Notes under the pieces: generated by a model | The model's input: only the letters and a program-made list of their open reading frames with translations | What the model was told of the DNA's origin: nothing | Database searches by the model: none | Program-made: the position numbers and the translations under genes | Shown here: positions 6,643 to 13,430 of the stretch, piece after piece | Layout: each line of letters starts with the position of its first letter | How positions within the stretch are numbered: position 1 is the first letter of the stretch | Source: a virus | Virus record (IMG/VR): IMGVR_UViG_3300031951_000083 | Location: 22,340-86,339 of that record | Strand: one strand, 5' to 3' | Length of the DNA: 64,000 bases

Positions 6643-7026
6643 ATGAAGCTGAAAAAGCACTTGCCTGAATTCAGTATTGGATTTAATAATCCAAGCGCAA
6701 TTGAACAGGAAGCATTAGTGGACCTCTTACGCAAGTATGGGGTCTGCATTTATGCTGGCACAGAATTTCCTGATGATGAATATCCATACATCTATTGGAC
6801 TGGAACAAAGATTGTGCAAACAAAGTATGGTACTGGCAAATATAAAACTGTCTCAACCATTGCTGAATTTGTTGCATTCTTCTTGGAATCTCATTTACAG
6901 GAAATACAGCTTAATGAGGGTTACAAAGCTGTCATCAATTATGAGACTAAGACAGTTGTTGTGAACGGGGGAATGACTATTCCTTTTGAAAAGATTCTCG
7001 AACTAGAAAAAAACATCAATCAATAA
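6643..7026 (+). CDS. VGC.-PFEK family paralogue
   Basis: This 127-aa protein is the closest intact relative of the frameshifted gene: IEQEALVDLLRKYGVCIY, FPDDEYPYIYWTG, LNEGYKAVINYETK and IPFEKILELEKNI. It starts 3 nt after the previous stop. Function unknown. Confidence 0.7.
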   Translation: MKLKKHLPEFSIGFNNPSAIEQEALVDLLRKYGVCIYAGTEFPDDEYPYIYWTGTKIVQTKYGTGKYKTVSTIAEFVAFFLESHLQEIQLNEGYKAVINYETKTVVVNGGMTIPFEKILELEKNINQ

Positions 7027-7044
7027 TCTCAAAAACCACAAATC

Positions 7045-7431
7045 ATGAAAACGTTTAAAGTAGACGAAGCATTTATTAAAGAAGCATACAAAGTTGCAAA
7101 CAGAGAATGGAGAGAGAAACTGGAAGAACAATTTCCAGAGGCGTTTAAGAAGGAAACCTTCTTGGACAAAATTTACAAAACAGTGAATAAAGAGCCATAC
7201 GATCATTCAAAACAATACATTTTCATCCAAAATGGTTATCTGGCAGTGAGAATGCCTACTGCTAACAGAGAATGGTCTATGGAAAACTTCGCATTCATCA
7301 ACGATGTGTGTACCAAGTTTCCTGAAGCATATCCTGTTCATGGTAAGCAATATCTTAGTGAAGTTAACGATCACGAAAAGTACATGGATGGTGAAACCTA
7401 TCAGCTCGTAAACATCAAACATTACGTTTAA
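7045..7431 (+). CDS. hypothetical protein, shares a module with the gene at 8327
   Basis: This 128-aa protein starts MKTFKVDEAFIKEAYKVANR and EWREKLEEQFPEAFKKETF. The same module is found as the C-terminal part of the 263-aa protein at 8327 (MKTFEVSEKFIQEAYDSA, KFPEAIVKKPF). Function unknown. It is followed by a terminator. Confidence 0.65.
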   Translation: MKTFKVDEAFIKEAYKVANREWREKLEEQFPEAFKKETFLDKIYKTVNKEPYDHSKQYIFIQNGYLAVRMPTANREWSMENFAFINDVCTKFPEAYPVHGKQYLSEVNDHEKYMDGETYQLVNIKHYV

Positions 7432-7451
7432 CACAGCATTCAATAACAAAT

Positions 7452-7474
7452 AAAGGGCCTTCGAGCCCTTTTTA
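7452..7474 (+). terminator. rho-independent terminator
   Basis: AAAGGGC (7452-7458) pairs with GCCCTTT (7465-7471) across CTTCGA, followed by TTT. Confidence 0.85.
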
Positions 7475-7485
7475 AATTTCATTTT

Positions 7486-7989
7486 ATGGCAGTGTATGAA
7501 TCATTCAATAGTCTTAACAGTAAGACGTTAAAAGCAAATGATCAGCTCATTTTTAAAGGTGGAGTAGGATATGTAGAACATGCTTATATCATGTTCAATC
7601 GTTCAACAAACAATCGTATTGTATTTACCGCAATGGGATTAGATGCAGAAAAACTTGCATCAAAAGTATATGGTTATGGACATCATGGTGGTAGTTGGCC
7701 TACAGCAAAAAATCATGATTTTGAAGCACTCACCAGACTTGCACTTGTTGTATTTGCATTTGAAGAAGGTGCAGAATCTGTAAAATTGAAAATGCCTGAT
7801 GGTAAATGGGTGAATATAAATCGTAACAAATTCATCTTGAAGAATCCACCACCAACTTTTGATATTAGAGTGGGTACCTATGGTGCTAAATACAGTGGTA
7901 ATGAACTTCAGGTAGGTTGTCAGAAGATTCCTTTCAAGAAGGTAGAAGAGGTGTATAAGAAAATGCTTTCACTCAGAAAAACCAAATAA
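7486..7989 (+). CDS. hypothetical protein with C-terminal VGCQ-IPF module
   Basis: This 167-aa protein has an unrelated N-terminal domain (KGGVGYVEHAYIMFNRSTNN) joined to the C-terminal module ELQVGCQKIPFKKVEEVYKK shared with the genes at 5630, 6254, 6643 and 9185. It therefore looks like a domain swap within the family. Confidence 0.65.
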   Translation: MAVYESFNSLNSKTLKANDQLIFKGGVGYVEHAYIMFNRSTNNRIVFTAMGLDAEKLASKVYGYGHHGGSWPTAKNHDFEALTRLALVVFAFEEGAESVKLKMPDGKWVNINRNKFILKNPPPTFDIRVGTYGAKYSGNELQVGCQKIPFKKVEEVYKKMLSLRKTK

Positions 7990-7990
7990 C

Positions 7991-8302
7991 ATGTATCAAT
8001 GCATTAAAACTTTCACTGCAAGTAATGGTAGACAATATGTTAAAGACCAAGCAGTTAGCGTGTATGGATATAGAGAACTTTCCTCTCTAGAACAAAGAAA
8101 CTTCGTTATCATGCCTGAACGCAGATCAGATGATGATGATGATAGTGGTATTGGTAGTATCATTGATACGGCTGTAGCAGTTTCATCTCTGTTCAACACC
8201 TTCAGTAGTGGAGACAGTGGTGATGGCAGTTCATCTTCTGATACCTTTGGAGGATTCGATGGTGGTGATTCTGGAGGAGCAGGTGCATCTGGTGATTGGT
8301 AA
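7991..8302 (+). CDS. small protein with Asp run and Gly/Ser-rich tail
   Basis: This 103-aa protein has a beta-rich N-terminus (MYQCIKTFTASNGRQYVKDQ), a DDDDD run, a hydrophobic stretch IGSIIDTAVAVSSLFNTF, then a GGFDGGDSGGAGASGDW tail. Comparable Gly/Ser tails ending in Trp are seen on some membrane-associated bacterial proteins. Function unknown. Confidence 0.6.
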   Translation: MYQCIKTFTASNGRQYVKDQAVSVYGYRELSSLEQRNFVIMPERRSDDDDDSGIGSIIDTAVAVSSLFNTFSSGDSGDGSSSSDTFGGFDGGDSGGAGASGDW

Positions 8303-8326
8303 TTTTCTCATTCAAAAACCCAAATC

Positions 8327-9118
8327 ATGCAAAACAAATTCGTTGTAGGCGGTAAATATATCGCCAAAAGTAAGTCTGTTGGAGATCCTTTTGATGAATC
8401 TAACGTTTTACGTAGAGCAAGAGAAAAAGGTCAACCATTTCTCTACTTCAAAGGTATTGACAAAACACATGACGGAGAAAAAGTGCTCATTTTAACAGAA
8501 AAAATGGGTACAGGTGGAGATTTCTTTCTTCCTCAAGATGTAGAAGTGTATCTGGAAGTTGGGGAGAAATACACTCCAATTGACAAAACAGCTTATGGAC
8601 ATGAAGGACTTGAGCGATCTGAAAACTGGAAGGATGCTCAGAAATTAGACCAACCTTTTCTGTATTATGTTGAGACAGAAAAAGCACGTAATTTCCATGT
8701 GCTTTCTTATTTAGAAGAGAAGAAGTATGGAGACTATTTCATGATAGACGACATCATTCCTTACATTCCAGGAGCAGAAATTTTAGAATTCAACATTACA
8801 AAACCTCAAAAACCCAAAGAAGAAATGAAAACATTTGAAGTGAGTGAAAAATTCATTCAAGAAGCTTATGATTCAGCATGCAGTGAATGGAAACAAAAAA
8901 TCAAGGAGAAGTTTCCAGAAGCCATTGTAAAAAAGCCATTTAATTTTGATAAGTCTTGGACAGTTACAACAAGTAATCAAGGTGACAAACCAATTATAAT
9001 TGGTCAAGGTTGGGCACCTGATGGTAAAGAATTTGAGTGCTTGGTTGTGAATGATGGCTGGGAAATGAGAGTTTCAGAACACAGTGGTCGTCAAGTGATG
9101 GAATTCTTCAGAAAGTAA
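8327..9118 (+). CDS. three-module hypothetical protein
   Basis: This 263-aa protein shows two related N-terminal repeats (EKGQPFLYFKGID near residue 35 and KLDQPFLYYVETE near residue 110) followed by a module starting at about residue 167 that is homologous to the whole protein encoded at 7045. The internal duplication and the fusion show recent reshuffling in this accessory block. No biochemical function recognised. Confidence 0.65.
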   Translation: MQNKFVVGGKYIAKSKSVGDPFDESNVLRRAREKGQPFLYFKGIDKTHDGEKVLILTEKMGTGGDFFLPQDVEVYLEVGEKYTPIDKTAYGHEGLERSENWKDAQKLDQPFLYYVETEKARNFHVLSYLEEKKYGDYFMIDDIIPYIPGAEILEFNITKPQKPKEEMKTFEVSEKFIQEAYDSACSEWKQKIKEKFPEAIVKKPFNFDKSWTVTTSNQGDKPIIIGQGWAPDGKEFECLVVNDGWEMRVSEHSGRQVMEFFRK

Positions 9119-9128
9119 ATCAATTCAT

Positions 9129-9158
9129 GCTCCAGAGGAAATAACAATCCTCTGGAGC
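9129..9158. repeat. perfect 10-bp stem hairpin
   Basis: GCTCCAGAGG and CCTCTGGAGC pair across AAATAACAAT. There is no T run after it, so it may stabilise RNA or terminate weakly in either direction. Confidence 0.6.
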
Positions 9159-9184
9159 TATTCACATCAACAAAAGAAAATAAC

Positions 9185-9547
9185 ATGGAATACTCATTTG
9201 TAATTACAGAAAAGTATCAGTGGGAAACAATTGTCGCACTGGCAAAAGCTCAAGGAATTAAATTTTGTAACACTTACTTAGAAGAAGGATATGAACAATA
9301 TCCAACTTGTGTTCTCAACTTAGCAGTTCCTGAAATCTTTGGATCAAGAAGCACAACTTCTTACAAAACTGTCACTTTTGAAAGATTTCTGAAACTGATG
9401 GTTCAGACAAAAGTGGTTCAGATGCAACTCACAGATAATTACGAAGCAAAAATCATCACTAGTGAAAATGTGGTGAAGGTTGGTTGTCAAACTTTCTCAT
9501 TTGACAAGGTGAGAGAACTTGCTACTTTGGTAAAAGAACATATGTAG
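9185..9547 (+). CDS. VGC.-PFEK family member
   Basis: This 120-aa protein ends with LTDNYEAKIITSENVVKVGC and QTFSFDKVRELATLV, the signature of the 5630-7026 genes. Its N-terminal half is diverged (WETIVALAKAQGIKF). It is the last protein gene before the RNA island. Confidence 0.65.
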   Translation: MEYSFVITEKYQWETIVALAKAQGIKFCNTYLEEGYEQYPTCVLNLAVPEIFGSRSTTSYKTVTFERFLKLMVQTKVVQMQLTDNYEAKIITSENVVKVGCQTFSFDKVRELATLVKEHM

Positions 9548-9570
9548 ATTTGGGTTATGATGAGGAAGAA

Positions 9571-9600
9571 AACAGCCCTTGAAATATAGGGCTGTTTTTA
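9571..9600 (+). terminator. rho-independent terminator
   Basis: AACAGCCC (9571-9578) pairs with GGGCTGTT (9589-9596), followed by a T run. It separates the protein operon from the tmRNA gene. Confidence 0.85.
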
Positions 9601-9601
9601 T

Positions 9602-9609
9602 TATCTTTG
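9602..9609 (+). promoter_or_regulatory. -7 element of the tmRNA promoter
   Basis: TATCTTTG matches TAnnTTTG and lies 13 nt before the predicted tmRNA 5' end. The -33 box is less clear because it falls in the T run of the upstream terminator. Confidence 0.55.
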
Positions 9610-9622
9610 TCAAAAAGCATAT

Positions 9623-10022
9623 GGGCCCGTATTGGTTTTGACAGCAAAGGAGTGGGTATGTACACATGCAGAGAGATGATACTGTCTCTTAATACTGTAT
9701 CGAAAAACAAATGCTAAGACTCGTTCTCAGCGTGTAGCAGAAGGTGAAGCTATCCTGGCTTCTATCTTCCAGACTGAAGCAGTAGCTGCCTAAGTCCTAC
9801 GGGGTAGTTCATACCTGGCAACATAAACTGAACAAACTGTTTTCCTGGTTTTCTCAAAACTAGGTGGTGGAGCAGTCACAAACCAGTGACTCCAAAATCC
9901 TTACCGCACTCTTAGGATATAAGTGAGTGTTTACGGTGCAGCAGCAATGCAGTACTAAGCATGTGAGACGTTGTATGTACAAACTATTTGTTTGGACAAG
10001 GGTTCGACTCCCTTCGGGTCCA
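9623..10022 (+). ncRNA. ssrA: transfer-messenger RNA (tmRNA) with a 26-residue tag
   Basis: The 5' end GGGCCCG (9623-9629) pairs over 7 bp, with one G-U, with CGGGTCC (10015-10021); the discriminator A is 10022 and CCA is not encoded. The T arm AAGGG-TTCGACT-CCCTT precedes the 3' acceptor strand, and the 5' D-loop-like TTGGTTTTGACAGC is characteristic of tmRNA. Helix P2 is present as CACATGC (9663-9669) with GCATGTG (9959-9965). The tag frame most likely resumes at GCT 9713 and stops at TAA 9791, beginning AKTRSQRVAEG and ending FQTEAVAA. The AVAA end is the proteolysis signal expected of trans-translation. The tag is much longer than the usual 8-15 residues. It would release stalled ribosomes and mark products for degradation. 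The resume codon is inferred. Confidence 0.92.
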
Positions 10023-10048
10023 CTTAGTTGTTAGTAGATTGGTAACAA

Positions 10049-10085
10049 ACCCCACTGTATTTCTATACTGGTGGGGTAATTTTAA
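10049..10085 (+). terminator. tmRNA terminator
   Basis: ACCCCAC (10049-10055) pairs with GTGGGGT (10071-10077), followed by AATTTT. Confidence 0.7.
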
Positions 10086-10102
10086 ATCATTAATCAAAAG
10101 AT

Positions 10103-10306
10103 ATGACAAACAAAATTTGGCATAAAGTTGAAATAGCAACAGAAGATCAAAATGTTTCAATCTATCCTACAGAAGGATTTAATGGACTTGTTATTGAAGC
10201 AAAAGAAATGAATGATTCTCCAAGTCCAAGACTCTATCTCAACAGGAACGAAATGGAACTGTTGATATTGAAAATGAAAGAGATGATGGATTATGTAGAA
10301 TCTTAA
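10103..10306 (+). CDS. hypothetical small protein inside the RNA island
   Basis: This 67-aa protein (MTNKIWHKVEIATEDQNVSI, ending MKEMMDYVES) has no recognised family. It is the only protein gene between the tmRNA and the structured RNA segments, and its TAA directly abuts the first helix of the next RNA. Confidence 0.6.
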   Translation: MTNKIWHKVEIATEDQNVSIYPTEGFNGLVIEAKEMNDSPSPRLYLNRNEMELLILKMKEMMDYVES

Positions 10307-10423
10307 ATATCTATGGGTGTATGTGTTTATTGCGTTGGGCGATGCCCATAAATACAATTTCAACTGGGGTTTCTGGGAAACACGCAAACCAAGTGAATAG
10401 CCCACACAAAAGCCCATAGATAT
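10307..10423 (+). ncRNA. compact structured RNA, about 117 nt
   Basis: A closing 11-bp helix ATATCTATGGG (10307-10317) with CCCATAGATAT (10413-10423) encloses two further elements: GTGTTTAT/ATAAATAC around a GGGC-GAT-GCCC hairpin, and GGTTT/AAACC with a competing GTTT/AAAC pairing. The architecture is that of a multi-branch RNA. No Rfam family is recognised by eye. Confidence 0.55.
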
Positions 10424-10439
10424 ATAAGATAAGTTCTTT

Positions 10440-10626
10440 AAGATAAAAAACAGGGAAAGGATGATAGTGATGATGGATACAATTCCTGCTATTATTGCGC
10501 CCTGTTAAGTTCTTTGTAGTTGGTGTGGCTCGGTGGGGTTGTGTAAAAGCAAAACTACCTTGCAAGCCATGATTTAGTCTTTGCCTAAAAAGTAGGGAGA
10601 ATCCCCCTACCACCAACTACATTTTT
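10440..10626 (+). ncRNA. structured RNA segment with 3' terminator-like helix
   Basis: AACAGGG (10449-10455) pairs with CCCTGTT (10500-10506). GTAGTTGGTG (10516-10525) pairs perfectly with CACCAACTAC (10611-10620), followed by ATTTTT. Inside the second helix GTAGGG/CCCTAC forms another hairpin. No protein frame is convincing here. Confidence 0.5.
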
Positions 10627-10702
10627 AAGCGTGGAATGGCTACCAATTAGAAATAATTGTACGTGGTTAAAGCCTAATAATAAATCCAACCACGCTTTTT
10701 TA
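10627..10702 (+). ncRNA. small structured RNA with GAAA tetraloop and terminator
   Basis: AAGCGTGG (10627-10634) pairs with CCACGCTT (10690-10697), followed by a T run. Inside are GGCT/AGCC pairing and the hairpin CAATTA-GAAA-TAATTG (10644-10659), a 6-bp stem capped by a GNRA tetraloop. Confidence 0.55.
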
Positions 10703-11232
10703 AGTTCTTTAACAACTACTGATTGACTACAAACAATACTCTTGAGCAGTTATCAACGGCTGTAAATCCTAAATAGTTCAGGATGAATCTTAACCATGTC
10801 AGAGTAAGGAGAGTTATCTCACAGTTCTAAGATGTGAGTGGTTTGAGTCGATGTGGCAAGCGGTTACCCGAGGTAACTTAATCATGAATCAACATGAGCA
10901 ACGCTTACTACCCTACTTAGAAGGCAGTAGTTGTTATCTTCTATGTTGTCTGTGAATCACATTAAACAGTCAGTCGTTAAACATTGATACGACTTTAAAC
11001 AAAGAAGGTTACCCTGAATTGACAGGGTGTTAATTGATGTCCAAGAGCCTTAGCAAAGTTCGCAACTTTGGGTGAATCTGGAAATTAACGGAGTAATCCA
11101 CACGTGTTGTTCCCTTGAGCAAGGAATATAACAGAGCAGGTTAAAACTACTTAGGCATTATCCTGACAACACGAATGAGTGCTTCTACTTACCCTAGTCA
11201 GAAATGATGGGTGGAGTAGTTATTTTTTAATC
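10703..11232 (+). ncRNA. large ornate structured RNA, about 530 nt, GOLLD/ROOL-like candidate
   Basis: Many perfect helices occur without a coding frame: TACTCT/AGAGTA (10737-10742, 10801-10806), ATCCT/AGGAT around TAGTTC, CTCACA/TGTGAG (10818, 10833), GTTACC/GGTAAC (10863, 10872), ACCCTG/CAGGGT (11011, 11023), GTTAATT/AATTAAC (11029, 11083) enclosing CAAAGTT/AACTTTG, and CGTGTTGT/ACAACACG (11103, 11166). A final helix CTACT-ACCC / GGGT-AGTAG ends in TTTTTT at 11223-11228. Size, helix density and position next to phage tmRNA and tRNA genes recall the GOLLD and ROOL giant RNA classes. The family assignment is an inference. Confidence 0.6.
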
Positions 11233-11490
11233 TGATGAAAAATTTATCAAGATACACGTTGAAATCTACCAACGGTTAATTAGAAGGTTATAGTAATATA
11301 ACCCACAGGTGAGGATGTATGAGATAAGCCTCTGTTTACTGTGAGAAGTTCTCAGCAAGTAGTTAAAACGGATAAGTTCAAAGTCGTATCCCAAAGTACA
11401 GGTAATTAACTACGTGACCCTACTCTTACAGAATGAAATGCAACGTCATGAATTTGATGGCTGATTCTGTAAGACAAGAGGGTGCTAAAT
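11233..11490 (+). ncRNA. structured RNA segment before the tRNA-like gene
   Basis: GGTTATA-GTAA-TATAACC (11286-11303) is a GNRA-capped hairpin. CACAG/CTGTG follows, GTAGTTAA (11359-11366) pairs with TTAACTAC (11406-11413), and CTTACAGAAT (11425-11434) pairs over 10 bp with ATTCTGTAAG (11464-11473) inside ACCCT/AGGGT (11417, 11479). It may be a separate RNA or the 3' half of the preceding one. Confidence 0.5.
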
Positions 11491-11494
11491 AAAC

Positions 11495-11593
11495 AGTCAG
11501 GTGGCGGAACTGGCTAGACGCGCTATGATTCATCTCAAGTGTCTTGGAAAATGCATTGACCTTGACGTACAGGTTCGAATCCTGTCCTGACTA
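11495..11593 (+). tRNA. class II tRNA, Leu-like, anticodon unclear
   Basis: The acceptor stem AGTCAGG/CCTGACT is perfect over 7 bp (11495-11501, 11586-11592) with discriminator A at 11593. The D region TGGCGGAACTGGCTAGACGC is the tRNA-Leu form, and the T arm ACAGG-TTCGAAT-CCTGT is perfect. The anticodon arm is abnormal: a Leu-like 17-nt arm at 11523-11539 has mismatches in the stem and would place TCA at 34-36, while the only good Leu loop (CTCAAGT) is displaced. The variable region (about 29 nt, GTC..GAC) is longer than usual. Either the gene is decayed, it carries an insertion, or it folds in a non-standard way. Confidence 0.65.
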
Positions 11594-11607
11594 CTAAAAC
11601 AACAAAT

Positions 11608-11748
11608 ATGTTACCAACACAAAAGAACGCTTTGAGCTGGTACAATACTCACCTACAGATCATCAGAAAGTACGGTGAGCACAATAGCCCATTGGCTACC
11701 AAATACAAAACCTGGTGCTTTAAACACAGGTTATTACGTCATCATTAA
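11608..11748 (+). CDS. hypothetical 46-aa basic protein
   Basis: A short frame MLPTQKNALSWYNTHLQIIR ends in a His/Arg-rich LLRHH. It fills the gap between the tRNA-like gene and the next operon. Supported only by position and composition. Confidence 0.4.
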   Translation: MLPTQKNALSWYNTHLQIIRKYGEHNSPLATKYKTWCFKHRLLRHH

Positions 11749-11760
11749 ATCAAAAATCAA

Positions 11761-12102
11761 ATGAAATTACCTTTCTACAAGAAGGAGGGCAGATGGTATG
11801 CTGACCTTCCAGAGTACATTCATGCAGGTGGCACAGAAGCAGATTGTGAAATGGTTGCTGGTGCTGACACATGGTTAGACTTTCTTTCCAATAATGGAAC
11901 AAACATCACATTAGAGCTTGATCATCAGGAACCTTTGAGTAACAAGATTACAAGAATAGGTATTGATGACTTTGGTGCTACGTACATAGCACATGAATAC
12001 AATGAGGAAATTGTTAATCATGTCCTCTGGATATGTCCTGTGACACTCTTTGTGTTTGGGGAATACCCTGAAACCATTTATTTTCAAATCGTAAATGAAT
12101 AA
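11761..12102 (+). CDS. hypothetical protein resembling DUF6717
   Basis: This 113-aa protein opens with FYKKEGRWYADLPEYI and CEMVAGADTWLDFLS, matching the K.gRWY.DLP...MVaGAD pattern of the DUF6717 family. That family has no known biochemical role. It begins a tightly packed run of small genes. Confidence 0.6.
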   Translation: MKLPFYKKEGRWYADLPEYIHAGGTEADCEMVAGADTWLDFLSNNGTNITLELDHQEPLSNKITRIGIDDFGATYIAHEYNEEIVNHVLWICPVTLFVFGEYPETIYFQIVNE

Positions 12103-12104
12103 CC

Positions 12105-12311
12105 ATGACAATACATTACGCAGACATCATCATCTACTTCATAATTCTCATGTTCATCTGGTTCCTTTTTGATAATGAACGTGATAGTGAATTAGCAATA
12201 GTAATTAGCATAATATTCACTCTCATTTACATAGTGGTGTTTGCAATACTGCCATGTAATTGGGATGATATATTTCGCTACATTAAGAATGATGTAAAAT
12301 TTGTACCATGA
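12105..12311 (+). CDS. small membrane protein
   Basis: This 68-aa protein has two membrane helices (IIIYFIILMFIWFLF and IVISIIFTLIYIVVFAIL) joined by a short charged loop. It overlaps the next start by 4 nt. Function unknown. Confidence 0.6.
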   Translation: MTIHYADIIIYFIILMFIWFLFDNERDSELAIVISIIFTLIYIVVFAILPCNWDDIFRYIKNDVKFVP

Positions 12312-12694
12312 CACAGATAAAACCAACATACGTAACATTTGAGCAAGCTAAAAAGCTAAAAGAGAAAGAATTTAATGTACCTACACAATGGGCCTTTGAT
12401 TTAAAAGGACAAGATTATAAAGATGAGCATTGGGATATAGATTACAACTGTTGTACCTATAATTGTTATAGCAAACCAGAACAATGGCAAGTAGTAGAAT
12501 GGTTGAGAGTGGTACATGGTATTTGGGCCTATTGTGAAATAAACGGTGACAGATATTACTGTAAAGCTAAAAAGCTCAAATCTAATTGGAGGAGAGTAGT
12601 TAGTGGTGTTGTAGATAATGAAAATACTCTTTATAACACGCCACAAGAAGCTTACTCAGAAGCATTTGATTACGTACTAAACAACTTGATATGA
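12308..12694 (+). CDS. hypothetical protein, paralogue of the gene at 13427
   Basis: This 128-aa protein begins with a TYVTFEQAKKLKEKEFNVPT motif that recurs at 13427 (FVTHEQALALKKIGFNMPV), followed by a Trp-rich middle (W.V.EWLR) and a C-terminal EAYSEAFDYVLNNLI helix. The family is common among Bacteroidota phages; the function is unknown. Confidence 0.65.
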   Translation: MTQIKPTYVTFEQAKKLKEKEFNVPTQWAFDLKGQDYKDEHWDIDYNCCTYNCYSKPEQWQVVEWLRVVHGIWAYCEINGDRYYCKAKKLKSNWRRVVSGVVDNENTLYNTPQEAYSEAFDYVLNNLI

Positions 12695-12978
12695 AAAATA
12701 ATCATGAAGTAGTTTTTATAACTATTAATGTTTGGTATAAAACACAGAATTACGGTGAGGGTAAAAAAGTTAATTCTCATTTTCGAGCTTTTCATAACAT
12801 TGATGAAGCTATTACCTTTTTTAATTCCGAAAATAGTGCCTATAAAATTACAGCAGGTGTTACAATTAGAGGTAATTATTTCATGTATGGTTCTGGTAAT
12901 CAAGTTACCTTATTTGAAAAAGGGTTTTATGATAATGGTAAACCACTAAATTCAGATATGATTAAAAAGATGTTATGA
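12691..12978 (+). CDS. hypothetical protein
   Basis: This 95-aa beta-rich protein (NHEVVFITINVWYKTQNY) is not recognised. ATGA-type overlaps with both neighbours place it firmly in the operon. Confidence 0.6.
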   Translation: MKNNHEVVFITINVWYKTQNYGEGKKVNSHFRAFHNIDEAITFFNSENSAYKITAGVTIRGNYFMYGSGNQVTLFEKGFYDNGKPLNSDMIKKML

Positions 12979-13430
12979 CACAACAAGAAATACAAGAGCG
13001 TAGTGAGCAGATAGCTTTGATGCTTGGTTATGTAAATACAACTCCAGCAGACAAAGACTTTAACATATTTGAATATCCCACTAAATTCGGAGCGATACCA
13101 AAAATGATTGAAACCATGTCTATGAAGTTTCATTCAGACTGGAACTGGTTAATGGAAGCTGTTGAGTTCATAAAAGCAAATACAAGGTTGTCGGTAGATA
13201 GCAGTAATGCTAAAACAAACGAATACTTTATTGATGAATGGGAGTTTAAGGTAAAGTCGTATTACATAAAATTAATTCAATGGACAGAAAAAGGTTGGAG
13301 AATGATTGATAAAGATAATACAGACCTATTCATCTACTACGTTATAGGTGAAAATTGTAGTTCTGAAAAGGAAGCAGTCTTCTTAGCCGTATCTGATTTT
13401 GCTAAACTTTATAATGAAGGAAAACTATGA
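12975..13430 (+). CDS. hypothetical protein
   Basis: This 151-aa protein includes MSMKFHSDWNWLMEAVEFIK, a conserved pattern of Bacteroidota phage and prophage hypothetical proteins, and a C-terminal SSEKEAVFLAVSDFAKLYNE helix like that of its neighbours. Function unknown. Confidence 0.65.
   Translation: MTQQEIQERSEQIALMLGYVNTTPADKDFNIFEYPTKFGAIPKMIETMSMKFHSDWNWLMEAVEFIKANTRLSVDSSNAKTNEYFIDEWEFKVKSYYIKLIQWTEKGWRMIDKDNTDLFIYYVIGENCSSEKEAVFLAVSDFAKLYNEGKL

Larger units (their letters stand above)
10431..10710 (+). repeat. three exact copies of AAGTTCTTT at RNA-segment borders
   Basis: Copies lie at 10431-10439, 10507-10515 and 10702-10710. Each falls at the junction between structured segments, and the second directly precedes the GTAGTTGGTG helix. 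They could be processing or promoter elements; the function is inferred. Confidence 0.45.

Noticed and set aside
10516-10620. Possible tRNA (acceptor-like GTAGTTG/CAACTAC with a D-loop-like GGCTCGGTGG)
   Set aside because: The D stem cannot pair, the T arm lacks TTC and does not abut the acceptor stem, and the length is too great. Kept as a structured RNA.
10703-11490. Group I or group II self-splicing intron
   Set aside because: No group I P/Q/R/S core or group II domain V signature was seen, and no interrupted gene flanks the region.
11495-11593. Opal-suppressor tRNA or stop-codon reassignment
   Set aside because: UGA ends many genes in ATGA overlaps (for example 20872, 22369, 40043), so UGA is a normal stop. 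The apparent UCA comes from a mismatched arm.
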